In this document: piece after piece, positions 27,901 through 36,703 of the stretch
Numbering within the stretch: the stretch's first letter is position 1
Layout: every line of letters starts with the position of its first letter
From: a virus
Direction: 5' to 3' (one strand)
DNA: 46,012 nucleotides
Virus record (IMG/VR): IMGVR_UViG_3300030451_001127
Span: 1 to 46,012 of that record
Made by a program: the position numbers and the translations under genes
The notes under the pieces: model-generated
The model's database searches: none
What the model was told of the DNA's origin: nothing
Seen by the model: the letters and a program-made list of their open reading frames with translations, nothing else

Positions 27901-30900
27901 GAGGTACTTGAAGAAGAGTTAATATACGTTGGTAATAACTTAGCAGATGGTTATTTACTAGGCGCTGATGTAAAGTGGGATCAGTTTGACGATATAGCAG
28001 TTACTTCATTGCTTACAAGTGGGCCAATGAACGGCCCAGCTAACGCTATTAACTTTATAAAAACCAACTATGTCACACGCGAAGCTAGGCAAAGTTATTT
28101 TGAAGGTAAAGCTGAGTTAGAAACGTTAAAAAAAGCGCTTACTAATGTAGACCCTAATGATACTCAAACTATAAACTTATACCACGAAAAGATCCGTGAT
28201 GTTGTTAGAACTAAGATAGCTTATGCAGACAACAACATGGAGGCTAGCGCTATAATAAATGGTACTAGAGGTTTAGAGCAATTAGTTAGAGCCGGATCTA
28301 TTGAAAGTAATATAAATAGAGAGGCTGGTATTAAACCAGAAGATAGCCCTCAAAAAAAGAAAGAGAAACTAGATTTATATAGAAAAAAATTAAGCTCTGA
28401 AAAACAACAAGAACTAGATACTAAGCTAAGCTTAATACAAGAGACGCGAGATAACATTACAGCCTCAACTGACGTGAAGTTTCAAAAAGAAGCTCTTGGT
28501 GAGAACGGGCTTATAAAAGAACATCTTGGCGACAGAGGCCTTCGTATTGCTGATAGATTAGCTAGAACTAACCCTGAGTTTAATTCTATGTCTAATAAAG
28601 ACAAGTTCATAGCGGTTCACGACGCGTCTAAAAAACAATTTCAACAGTCTGTTGTTAATGAAATGAAAAACGACAGTGATGTTAAAAAGTTTGTTGAAGA
28701 AAAAGTATATGGTAAAGGTGGTTTTGAAGGCTCTGGAAGAACTAATAGAAAAAGAAAATTAGAAAACTCTTATTACGAAGCCTTAGGCTCTATGCTTACT
28801 GCAAAAAGAACAAAGGCAAGAGTAACATACGACAGTCAGTATCTTAATGCTAAAGATATACTTAGTCAAAAAGAACTTAGTGAAGTTCAGATTATTGAAA
28901 AAGCAAATATAAAAGAAATACAACAATACCATATTGACAACTGGGAAGATATGGGTTATACTTCTATTGAGCAAGCAGAAAAAGAAGTAAGAGACTTTGT
29001 TGACAAAGACGGTAATCCCGTAGTAGATGACTTTGGTAGCATTACTATAGGTAAAAACGGTAAGCCTACATACTTAACTCTTAATGCTGAAAAAGTAAAA
29101 GAAAAATTAAGTCAAGGTAAGATTCTACAAGGAACAGTTTTTTCACACGAAATAAGTCACGTGATTACTGACATGGCTATGAATGAAGCTGAGATTGTAG
29201 AATTAGCTGAAAACCTACATGATTCAATGCAAAGAACGTCTCAACTTCGACGCATCAATGCACTAGCAATAGGCCAAATGACTAATCCTACTATCGTGGA
29301 AGATGCTAGATTAAAGGTTAAAGATCCGTCTAAACCGTACAACGCGGAGACTAATCCAATACTACCTATGAAACAGCAGACACCACTAGCTGCTGAAGAG
29401 TACGTTCATAGAGTACAAGACTTATTGCAAGACCCTGATAATGAAGTAGCGCTAGAACAAGCTAGAAAATCAGGTCAAGGTTTAGGTAACTTGTTTAGAA
29501 GCCTGTATGGAGGTGACTTTACTTTTAATGCAGCTGGATCTGGTTTAAACTATGTTGTAGGTTATATTGACGCCTTTAATAAGGGAGAAATATCTAGACA
29601 GGCTAAAAGAAAAATATCTAACAACATTAAATCTGACGAAGAATATTCAGAAGATATAAAGTCTGGTAAGAAAAGCTCTCAAGATGTATCAAGAGAAAAA
29701 GCAGAGGCTAGCAATAGAGTTCAAGAGTTATGGGAAAAAGGCGATGTAGCTAGCATTATTGACGAGTTTGACGGCATAAATACAGATGATGCAGCTATAG
29801 CTAAACGTAAAGGTCAAAACGTAGAAAGAAAAAAATCTTTACTAGAATCAATATTAAAGCCATACTCTAGAGTTGCAGGCTTTAATATGGAAGATGGTAA
29901 GATGGCGCTAATGACGCATCCTAGAGGGTTCTTAGGTCTTGTGCAAGAATACAATATAGAAAAAGGTGTACCACTTGCAGCGTGGTTAAACAAGTATTTA
30001 CCAGAAAGAGTTAAAGAAATAGTAGGAACTATAGGCGCAGACGGTCAGTTTACTGTAGATATAGACTCGCCAGCAGTTGTAGCTGTAGCTGATGACAATG
30101 ACGGCGTTTCACATGAGATGGAACGTAAGGGTAAAGGTGTAAAGCTTTGGACGAGGTTTGGAAGCAAAGGTAACAGCATACATAATAGTATAATGGCTGA
30201 TGTCATTAGCGGTGATATCAAGGTTGATGGTAAAAACTACAAAACATTAGGTGGCAAAAGATTCTACGAGGTTATGGATATGATGGGTATAAACCCTGTT
30301 AATAAAGCTGGTAAGCCTAAGACCGGTAACCTAGATCAGACTGATGTGTCAAACGCTCAGCGTTGGATACAGCAACATATTAGCGAGATACGTAACGCTA
30401 TAATACCTCAACACTCTACAACTAAGATGGTTAAGAACCCTAATACAGGGAAGCTCGAACCAAGACCAGATAAAGCTATAGGCATACCTCAAGTATTACT
30501 TAACTCAGAGCTATTTACTAAGCATACTAGAAAAGATAATCTCACTGGTTATTCTTTTAATGACGGCTTAACAGACGCTGAGATATTGTCTATGTTTGGT
30601 GTAACTAAAAGAGGCGAGCCGAATATTAAGCTTAAAGATGACAGAAACATTGGCCAAAGAATAAAAGCCTTAGTAAAGCTAACTGACATGGCTATGACTA
30701 ACCAAGGTGCTAGAGTAGCTATGGAAAACAGAGGTGATCACATCTCAGAAATACTACACTTAGCAGATGGTAGATCGTTAAACCTGTATTCTCAAGACGT
30801 TGATCCTACTGGTAAGGGTATTATTGACATGTTAGTTGGAGATACTATAGAAGGTTTCCAAGATGAGGCCAAGCTAGTTGCCGATATAGCTCTTGATGTT

Positions 30901-33900
30901 GGTTATAACACACCAAAGTTTCATCAAAGAGTTGCAGAAGAAGGTATATCAATATCTGTGCTCCAATATTTAGAGTCTATTAACTTTGAAAAATATTTTG
31001 CTAAAGGTGATCAAGGTTTAAAAGATCCTTTACGTAGTGCTATAGGTACTGGTAAATTCAAGCCTGGCGCAGAGGCTTTGCTTGGCAAGTTTTTTGAAAA
31101 TAAAATTGACGCTGATGACGTGACTGCTAACAAGCAGCTTGCAGCGGGCGCTAAAAGCTTAATTAAAAGTTTACCCGCGCCTTTAGTAAAAGCGTTAGGC
31201 TCACAATTCTTTGGCTTATTAGGTAGCAACAGAGGTTTAAATAAAAACAAAAACCAAGACGTATACGACGCTTACGAAGCTAAAACAAAAGGAGTAGTAG
31301 CTCAACCTGGAATAGTGCTGTTAAATGCTAATACAGGTTTAATGCTAAAAATACAAAGAATATTAGTAGATCCTAATTTAAACGCTAAGCAAAAAGAAGC
31401 TAGAGTTAAACAGCTTTACGGAAAAGATATTGATGCTGCTAATGAAAACAATGCTGTGGCTTTGAAGCAAGTGTTAGAAGCTATGTCTAAAACCACTGAT
31501 ACCAATGCTAGACTTGGTATTATGCGTATGTTTGAAATAGGTTCGAACAACACTCTTGGCATTAGAGGTTTAACAACTCTTGACGCTATACAGTACACAG
31601 ACGTTTCTCAGGCTAGATATATAGGCACGCATAAGAAGACAGGTAAAGTAGTTCATTTTGCTAGTAATCCTGATGCTAAGCAAAAAAATATTTATGATAT
31701 AGATCTTAATACTAAGCACCCTAATTATGCTGCGGCTGAGTCCTATGCAGACAGAAAATCTATAGCTGCTAGCCTTACTGAAAAAGGTAATCGTAAGAAA
31801 AACTATACAGACGAGAAAATACAAAAGCATAAGCAGAAAATACTAGAAGACGCTTTAAAGTTTAAAGGAGAGCACGTTACACCTAGCGCTAATACTCAAC
31901 GCCTCATGGTTGAAGCGCTGCTTCAAGCTTGGTACGACGGTGGTTTTGACATGGCTACAGCTAGTGAAGAGCTAACCGCAAACTTTGCTCAAACATTAGG
32001 CGCTAAAGTTTTTAGTGATCTTCAAGACGATGCTTTAGGTACTACTAGCACGGCGGATCAACTGCGTATGCTAGCTATACAAAATGACGTTAATATAGAC
32101 GAGTTTGTAGATACTAGAGAAGGTCAAGCTTTTTCTAGTTACGTTAGAAGCTTTATAACTAACAAAGAAACTTTAAGGCAGGTACAAGAAAATATATCTA
32201 AAGATAAATCTGCTAAGTTCCCTGAGTTAAAAGAAAGATTAAGCTCTATACTAGATGATAGCGTATCAGATATTGAGTTGCAAAAAACTGCAACAGATAT
32301 TCGTAAAGCAAACAACAAACGCTCTCAAGATACTTCTCCAAAAGGCATGACTGCTTGGGACTTTGATGATACTCTAGCTACTACAAAGTCTAATGTTATA
32401 TTTACTAAAGATGGTGAAACTAAAATAGTAAGCGCTGAAGATTTTGCTACACAAGGTGCTGACTTAGTAGCTGAAGGTTGGACACCAGATTTCTCTGAGT
32501 TTAACAAAGTAACTGGTGGTGAGCCAGGTCCTATGTTTGACAAAGCTATGGAGCGTGCTAGAAAATATGGTACAGAAGATACATATATACTTACAGCTAG
32601 AGCACCTGAAGCTGCGCCAGCTATTAAAGAGTTTTTAGATGCGCTAGGTTTAAACATACCACTTGAAAATATTACAGGTTTAGGCAACTCAACTGGTGAA
32701 GCAAAAGCTAGATGGTTATTAGATAAGCACGCTCAAGGATACAACGACATTGCATTTGCTGATGACGCTATGCAAAACGTTGAAGCTGTTAGAAAAGTCT
32801 TTGACGAAAATGATATAAAGGGTAAAGTTGAACAAGCTAAAAAGAAGTTTAGTCAAGACGTTGAAGCTACGTTTGTAGATCAAATGCTATCAGAAGGTCA
32901 ATCTGAAATTGACATGCAGTTCCAAGAGGTTCTTGAAGAAACAAAAGGTATAGACAGACGTAAAACTTTCTCCGCAGTTAAGGCTAGACAGCGTGGTAAA
33001 AACAAAGGTAAATTTAAGTTTTTCTTACCACCTTCGGCAGAAGACTTCAAGGGTCTTATGTACTCGTTTATGGGCAAAGGTGAGATAGGTGAAAAGCATC
33101 ACGCTTGGTTTAAAAAGAATTTATTTGATCCTTATTCAAAAGGTATGATGAGAATAAACTCTTTAAATCAAGAAATATCTAACAATATAAGATCACTTAA
33201 AAAATCTATACCTGGTATAAAAAATAAACTACGTGATAAAGTTGGTGACACAAACTTTACAAACGAGCAAGCTATAAGAGTTTTTAACTGGAATAGGAAC
33301 GGAGTTGAAGTACCTGGTTTGTCACGAGCTGATTTAAACACGCTTGTAAAAGCTGTTAACAACGATGCTGATTTAAAGATATTTGCTGACAACGCCTCAG
33401 ACATAGCTAATAAAATAGGTGTTGATCAAAACCCAGGCGTAGCTTGGTTAGCTGGATCTGTTTCTTCTGACATGAATGATATGTTACAGGACTCTAGAGC
33501 GGCGCTGCTGCAAGAGTTTAATAGTAATGCTGACGCTGTTTTTAGCGACAAGAACTTAAATAAAATTGAAGCTATATACGGTAGTAATTTTAGAGAAGCT
33601 CTTGAAGACGTCTTGTATCGTATGAAAACTGGTAGCACTAGGCCGCAAGGACAAAGTAGAATCATGAATAACTTCATGAACTGGATTAATGGTTCTATTG
33701 GTACGACTATGTTTTTTAACGCTAGATCTGCAATGTTGCAGATGGTATCTAACGTTAACTTTATAAACTGGCATGACAATAATCCACTTAAAGCGGCTAA
33801 AGCCTTTGCGAATCAAAAGCAATATTGGTCTGACGTTGCAATGATATTTAACTCGGATTATCTTAAACAACGTCGTGGTGGGTTAGGTACTGACTTAAAC

Positions 33901-35238
33901 GCAGCTGAGTTACTAAAAGACTTACAGCAAGGTGATAAGCCTATGAAGACTGCTATAGCACACTTGTTGCAATTAGGTTTTACACCTACTCAAATTGCTG
34001 ACAGCTTGGCTATCGCTACTGGTGGTGCTACTATGTACAGAAACAGGGTTAATTCCTATATAGAGCAAGGTATGAGTCAGCAAGAGGCTGAGTCGAAAGC
34101 TTTTGAAGATATGAAAGAGATATCTGAAGAAACTCAACAGTCTACTAGACCAGATAAAATATCTCAACAACAAGCTTCACCTCTTGGTAAGTTGATATTA
34201 GCTTTCCAAAACACACCTATGCAGTATAATAGAATTATTAAGCGAGCTGCTCAAGACTGGGTTAATGGTAGAGGCGATTGGAAACAGCACTTATCTAAGA
34301 TAGCTTACTATGGCGGTGTTCAAAGTATGATATTCTACGGGCTTCAAACAGCGTTGTGGTCTAGCTTATTTGGCGATGACGATGAAGAAGATCTAGAAGA
34401 AAAACAAGGTAGAGTGCTTAATGGCATGACAGACAGTTTACTACGTGGTGGTGGTATTGGTGGCGCGGTTCTAGCTACTGCAAAGAATACCATATTAGAG
34501 TTTATAGAGCAAGATGCTAAGAACGATGACGGTATATTCTACACAGATCCTAACCACGCATACACTATAATCGAAGCCCTTAACTTGTCACCGCCAATTG
34601 GTATTAAAGCTAGAAAGTTATACAGCGCTACGCAGACGTGGCAGTTTAATAGAGATGTAATTGATCATATGTCTAAAACAGATATTGATAATCCTATTTA
34701 TGACGCTACATTTTCGGCTACAGAAGCTTTAACTAATATACCGCTTAGTAGATTATATAACAAGTATCAAAATATATCTGAGGCTATGAACTCTGATAAT
34801 GAAACTTGGCAGCGTGTAGCTATGTTATTAGGTTGGAGCCGCTGGAGTTTTGGTATACAGAATACCGACGTTATGACAGCTAAGCAGGAGGTTAAAGAAA
34901 TTAAAGCTAAAGAAGCAGAGGAAAGAAGAGAGCAAAAGAAACAAGAGAAAGAAGCTGAAAGGCAAGCTGAAAACGAGGCTGTAATTCAAGGGCACATTGA
35001 AGAACAAAAGCAACAACGTGAAGACGGTATATCAGAAGATAAAATCACTTGTGCCGCTGTTAAACGCAATGGCGAAAGATGTGGTAAGACGGTTCTGCCT
35101 GGTCAAACATACTGTACTGTACACGAACAAGTTGAGCAACAAGACAATGAAGTTCAATGCTCACATATAAAATCAAATGGCGATCGCTGTAAAATGAAAA
35201 CAAAAAATAAATCAGGAAAATGTTACTACCACGATTAA
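24976..35238 (+). CDS. Giant multi-domain virion protein (3420 residues; polyvalent-type)
   Basis: About 380 kDa, one open frame of 10.2 kb, in the place of the largest internal virion protein. Visible parts: two tandem 28-residue repeats (11-38 and 43-70); two hydrophobic stretches near 816-860 and 912-932 that could enter membranes; a zincin-type HEISH motif (1391-1395); a HAD-phosphatase-like domain with WDFDDTL (Asp 2462, 2464, 2465), LTAR (2539-2542) and FADDAMQNVEAV (Asp 2596, 2597); a helical part with GTTMFFNARSAMLQMVSNVN (about 2907-2926), like the large-polyvalent-protein-associated domains found in phage and plasmid giants; another hydrophobic stretch near 3115-3135; a Lys/Glu coiled coil; and two C-terminal Cys/His units starting at Cys 3359. 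Inference: it is carried in the virion and injected, where its enzyme domains act early against host DNA, RNA or defences. No RNA-polymerase DxDxD signature or lysozyme motif was found. Its stop is overlapped by the next gene by 19 bases. Confidence 0.8.
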   Translation: MSLENLGTDVKQLLVDFTTTAKADNFDLNITLTKFPELQHVDKQLLVDFITTAQADNFDLNVTLPKFPEIVGQDVSNVGKRQDPTVYYGTPVVGLDKSESPTVSKEEDVSSDPIKKALDEEAKEKDAVKKQAEREVANMSPEKQEELFGANWYMMQEAFKVSTVADLIKSGEYKSELPPETTASIDDVPERGDEGELGLNYDSPVIDLTDFSTVINKSAADVRLAFDKSGDYPGLRIIETGGIGEAVRFILPDGTEIPIDLYPTKDTGRGVREWLYEGTQLGEAQAASRQRVLDEQMNKLKQVKEWYDKNDSREDIGLFRILGKRDDAFHFSFENTEYDDLDSINRELEVIGYEVKAPIPGRYLIYNKEGEVVYKGDGAQGVQNFFWENLTEGQISALKDSTTEATINATNVYRANRNELYDSVISQDPEELLNWGLNNIVGQKAWQGTVVKEGSISASSLIRNAAEKAGVSDATIDLLLGEEWMGNGARVGTKDGDEAVRFNLRTLLDDKDRYGRDKGTGLSIPLALKNKIPEDEFNILQNLFNADENGYTGIVTEDIIKEEAFRQADEKTATYMSTLSSLDDANGPQFIPLYDGNGNPVLDENGVQKKQEFRPEALSATIDELRRGSNYLDDIASQNDNYLNMTGSYKELFDAYGLKGTQIQAESKKELDEVLKQVAEAGLGYEVKDGIVTVSGLDEDKVNKYQRLVNDQIYKSREAALQWTEGYDALMGEYKTFASDALDLGVITDREYNFADNLRADFWGGFNDIGLNISSFFGSEQAMRMKESRQRGGEAREQLGSYDEMIDAGLGWRFAGRTIAQQGANVAVAIGTNIILPGAGSWLVPTMFGLSAGGEKRFQLEQQIDAGEFAQLELSSLENAYKNGLVGKAEYLERKSNLHETIALGDIDRGTLYAAVGTAAIIEGGISYAIGTNPNARSAIDALKGSVDDIASAITTTSGSRFLQMTGKTLKEIGGEVLEEELIYVGNNLADGYLLGADVKWDQFDDIAVTSLLTSGPMNGPANAINFIKTNYVTREARQSYFEGKAELETLKKALTNVDPNDTQTINLYHEKIRDVVRTKIAYADNNMEASAIINGTRGLEQLVRAGSIESNINREAGIKPEDSPQKKKEKLDLYRKKLSSEKQQELDTKLSLIQETRDNITASTDVKFQKEALGENGLIKEHLGDRGLRIADRLARTNPEFNSMSNKDKFIAVHDASKKQFQQSVVNEMKNDSDVKKFVEEKVYGKGGFEGSGRTNRKRKLENSYYEALGSMLTAKRTKARVTYDSQYLNAKDILSQKELSEVQIIEKANIKEIQQYHIDNWEDMGYTSIEQAEKEVRDFVDKDGNPVVDDFGSITIGKNGKPTYLTLNAEKVKEKLSQGKILQGTVFSHEISHVITDMAMNEAEIVELAENLHDSMQRTSQLRRINALAIGQMTNPTIVEDARLKVKDPSKPYNAETNPILPMKQQTPLAAEEYVHRVQDLLQDPDNEVALEQARKSGQGLGNLFRSLYGGDFTFNAAGSGLNYVVGYIDAFNKGEISRQAKRKISNNIKSDEEYSEDIKSGKKSSQDVSREKAEASNRVQELWEKGDVASIIDEFDGINTDDAAIAKRKGQNVERKKSLLESILKPYSRVAGFNMEDGKMALMTHPRGFLGLVQEYNIEKGVPLAAWLNKYLPERVKEIVGTIGADGQFTVDIDSPAVVAVADDNDGVSHEMERKGKGVKLWTRFGSKGNSIHNSIMADVISGDIKVDGKNYKTLGGKRFYEVMDMMGINPVNKAGKPKTGNLDQTDVSNAQRWIQQHISEIRNAIIPQHSTTKMVKNPNTGKLEPRPDKAIGIPQVLLNSELFTKHTRKDNLTGYSFNDGLTDAEILSMFGVTKRGEPNIKLKDDRNIGQRIKALVKLTDMAMTNQGARVAMENRGDHISEILHLADGRSLNLYSQDVDPTGKGIIDMLVGDTIEGFQDEAKLVADIALDVGYNTPKFHQRVAEEGISISVLQYLESINFEKYFAKGDQGLKDPLRSAIGTGKFKPGAEALLGKFFENKIDADDVTANKQLAAGAKSLIKSLPAPLVKALGSQFFGLLGSNRGLNKNKNQDVYDAYEAKTKGVVAQPGIVLLNANTGLMLKIQRILVDPNLNAKQKEARVKQLYGKDIDAANENNAVALKQVLEAMSKTTDTNARLGIMRMFEIGSNNTLGIRGLTTLDAIQYTDVSQARYIGTHKKTGKVVHFASNPDAKQKNIYDIDLNTKHPNYAAAESYADRKSIAASLTEKGNRKKNYTDEKIQKHKQKILEDALKFKGEHVTPSANTQRLMVEALLQAWYDGGFDMATASEELTANFAQTLGAKVFSDLQDDALGTTSTADQLRMLAIQNDVNIDEFVDTREGQAFSSYVRSFITNKETLRQVQENISKDKSAKFPELKERLSSILDDSVSDIELQKTATDIRKANNKRSQDTSPKGMTAWDFDDTLATTKSNVIFTKDGETKIVSAEDFATQGADLVAEGWTPDFSEFNKVTGGEPGPMFDKAMERARKYGTEDTYILTARAPEAAPAIKEFLDALGLNIPLENITGLGNSTGEAKARWLLDKHAQGYNDIAFADDAMQNVEAVRKVFDENDIKGKVEQAKKKFSQDVEATFVDQMLSEGQSEIDMQFQEVLEETKGIDRRKTFSAVKARQRGKNKGKFKFFLPPSAEDFKGLMYSFMGKGEIGEKHHAWFKKNLFDPYSKGMMRINSLNQEISNNIRSLKKSIPGIKNKLRDKVGDTNFTNEQAIRVFNWNRNGVEVPGLSRADLNTLVKAVNNDADLKIFADNASDIANKIGVDQNPGVAWLAGSVSSDMNDMLQDSRAALLQEFNSNADAVFSDKNLNKIEAIYGSNFREALEDVLYRMKTGSTRPQGQSRIMNNFMNWINGSIGTTMFFNARSAMLQMVSNVNFINWHDNNPLKAAKAFANQKQYWSDVAMIFNSDYLKQRRGGLGTDLNAAELLKDLQQGDKPMKTAIAHLLQLGFTPTQIADSLAIATGGATMYRNRVNSYIEQGMSQQEAESKAFEDMKEISEETQQSTRPDKISQQQASPLGKLILAFQNTPMQYNRIIKRAAQDWVNGRGDWKQHLSKIAYYGGVQSMIFYGLQTALWSSLFGDDDEEDLEEKQGRVLNGMTDSLLRGGGIGGAVLATAKNTILEFIEQDAKNDDGIFYTDPNHAYTIIEALNLSPPIGIKARKLYSATQTWQFNRDVIDHMSKTDIDNPIYDATFSATEALTNIPLSRLYNKYQNISEAMNSDNETWQRVAMLLGWSRWSFGIQNTDVMTAKQEVKEIKAKEAEERREQKKQEKEAERQAENEAVIQGHIEEQKQQREDGISEDKITCAAVKRNGERCGKTVLPGQTYCTVHEQVEQQDNEVQCSHIKSNGDRCKMKTKNKSGKCYYHD
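25006..25185 (+). repeat. Tandem N-terminal repeats in the giant protein
   Basis: Two copies of a 28-residue unit (KQLLVDFTTTAKADNFDLNI... and KQLLVDFITTAQADNFDLNV...), 25006-25089 and 25102-25185, joined by QHVD. They are nearly identical at protein level but differ at many third codon positions, so the duplication is old and kept by selection. A motif for packing into the virion or docking to a partner is a plausible guess. Confidence 0.85.
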
Positions 35239-36263
35239 GTTTATTATTAACCTTACTGTTTAGCTGCACAGTACTGCAAGCTCAAGAGTTAAAGAAGGCG
35301 TTTAAGTTTTCTACGTTCTACGCTGCTGTCAACGGAGGTAACTCTGTATCAGATCAGACTATATATTCTGTTACTGACGGGTTGACTCAAGAAACTATAG
35401 CAACACCTTTTGATTATAGCTTATCTATGGGCGTGCGTAAGATCGCTAGATTTGGTTACGAAAACAGAGCTAATGCTTTTTATGATGGATCAGAAACATC
35501 TTGGTCTGCTGATGCTAATATAGGTAAACGCAATGGCATAGAGTTTCTTGGAGAGGTTACATACGAAAGACAGCAGGGCCGAGAGTTCTTTAATCAACAC
35601 CACTTTTTTCGCTACATCGGAGACAAAGTTATGGCAAAGGTTGAATATCTTGAAGACGGGTTTGCAGACATTGAGTACTTTGAAGGATCGCAAAGATTTA
35701 GACTTAAGCTCGGCAACAAGTTTTCTTTGCACGCAGGTGTTGCACAACGTATCTCAGAGCCTTACGGATATGATCCACTTGAAGAGTGGAAGCTGGCAAC
35801 AGGAGACATACACTATACTTACCTTGCAATTGAAGAAGGATATTCACACAACCTTACTACAGGCGAGTACCTCGCTCCTGACGGGACAGTCGTTGCAACA
35901 AACACTGAAGTCTGGGAAGCAGTCACTATCCCTAACATCTTATCTGAATACACTGCTAGAAAAAGAAGTGAACTCGCTCGTCAATGGAATTACTCAGTGG
36001 TTGCCGGCTTCGACTTCTATCACTTTACAGACGACTTCTGGTTCCACACATGGGGAAACGTTTTACCCTACCATTACGATACTGGAGGTGAATATATGTA
36101 TCACAATACAGTAGGTGGTCAATGGCTTGATTACTCAGCTGGTTTAATATATGGACACAGATTTAACAAACACATAGGTGTATTCCTTGAAGGTAGGTAT
36201 TATAAGTACTGGAATAGAGAGTGGTACAACTTTAAGTGTGGAGCAAACTATGTAATCTTTTAA
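35220..36263 (+). CDS. Putative outer-membrane beta-barrel protein with signal peptide
   Basis: 347 residues. It starts MLLPRLSLLLTLLFSCTVLQAQ, a clear Sec signal peptide ending in an AXA-like LQAQ, so the protein is exported. The mature part is a series of amphipathic strands rich in aromatic residues and Gly (KFSTFYAAVNGG, SLSMGVRKIARFGY, KVMAKVEYLEDGFADIEYF, YSAGLIYGHRF, VFLEGRYYKYW) and ends in NYVIF with a C-terminal phenylalanine, the signature used by the barrel-assembly machine for outer-membrane proteins. No lipobox Cys is placed correctly for a lipoprotein. A phage making its own outer-membrane barrel could block the receptor against other phages, change permeability or aid lysis; all are inference. 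The ATG lies within the end of the giant gene. The 188-residue frame on the same strand in another phase is a shadow. Confidence 0.65.
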   Translation: MLLPRLSLLLTLLFSCTVLQAQELKKAFKFSTFYAAVNGGNSVSDQTIYSVTDGLTQETIATPFDYSLSMGVRKIARFGYENRANAFYDGSETSWSADANIGKRNGIEFLGEVTYERQQGREFFNQHHFFRYIGDKVMAKVEYLEDGFADIEYFEGSQRFRLKLGNKFSLHAGVAQRISEPYGYDPLEEWKLATGDIHYTYLAIEEGYSHNLTTGEYLAPDGTVVATNTEVWEAVTIPNILSEYTARKRSELARQWNYSVVAGFDFYHFTDDFWFHTWGNVLPYHYDTGGEYMYHNTVGGQWLDYSAGLIYGHRFNKHIGVFLEGRYYKYWNREWYNFKCGANYVIF

Positions 36264-36266
36264 GAT

Positions 36267-36551
36267 ATGGCAAAGCAAATAGGTGAGGATACTAAAGTAA
36301 CGTTAGACCTCAAAACAATAGGTATGGCATCAGCAGGTTTAGCTGCTTTAATTGGTATGTATTTTACGCTACAAGCTGATATAGCTTTAGCAAAAGAATT
36401 ACCTGAACCACTACCACCAGATGTGACTCGTATGGAGTTTGATATGAAAGATAAACTAGTGCGTCAGACTATTATGACTACACAAGAAGACGTATCTGAG
36501 CTCAAGGAGGATCTTGATCGTATTGAAGAGAAAATAGATAAACTACAGTAA
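36267..36551 (+). CDS. Small membrane protein with coiled coil
   Basis: 94 residues: a soluble start, one hydrophobic segment SAGLAALIGMYFTLQADIAL (23-42), a linker with PEPLPPDVTRME, and a C-terminal coiled coil (TQEDVSELKEDLDRIEEK). One membrane anchor plus coiled coil resembles small holin-associated, spanin-like or anchor proteins common in marine phages; it has no signal cleavage site and no lipobox. Starting three bases after the barrel gene, it may act with it across the envelope. Membrane location: fairly sure; function: unknown. Confidence 0.65.
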   Translation: MAKQIGEDTKVTLDLKTIGMASAGLAALIGMYFTLQADIALAKELPEPLPPDVTRMEFDMKDKLVRQTIMTTQEDVSELKEDLDRIEEKIDKLQ

Positions 36552-36703
36552 TGAAAGAGTTTACGCAACACTTCTTTGGTATGTGTGATAGTCATACATG
36601 CGATTATCATGGACATCCAAGTATTATATACGCTATAGCTTTTATAGCTATATGCTCTATTGGTAGTATTGTAATTAATAAGAAAGCATGGAAGAAACAA
36701 TGA
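36551..36703 (+). CDS. 50-residue Cys/His-rich small membrane protein
   Basis: Too short for most ORF callers. It starts in the TAATG overlap with the preceding gene and ends TGA at 36701-36703, overlapping the next ATG. The N-terminus has MCDSHTCDYHGH, a cluster of two Cys and three His that could bind a metal ion. Then comes a single membrane segment (SIIYAIAFIAICSIGSIVI) and a basic tail (NKKAWKKQ). The exact overlaps on both sides and the strong membrane pattern support it as a real gene. Function unknown. Confidence 0.6.
   Translation: MKEFTQHFFGMCDSHTCDYHGHPSIIYAIAFIAICSIGSIVINKKAWKKQ

Noticed and set aside
24976-35238. Virion RNA polymerase in the giant protein, as in some crAss-like phages.
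   Set aside because: No DxDxD-type catalytic segment was found; the DFDDTL segment belongs to a HAD domain with its other motifs in order.
24976-35238. Lytic transglycosylase or lysozyme domain in the giant protein, as in T7 gp16.
   Set aside because: No convincing Glu-Ser / Gly-rich transglycosylase signature was seen by eye.
35548-36114. A 188-residue frame on the plus strand inside the barrel gene.
   Set aside because: It is in another phase of a gene with a clear signal peptide and barrel pattern, is rich in Thr/Ser/Leu as shifted frames often are, and has no recognisable motif.
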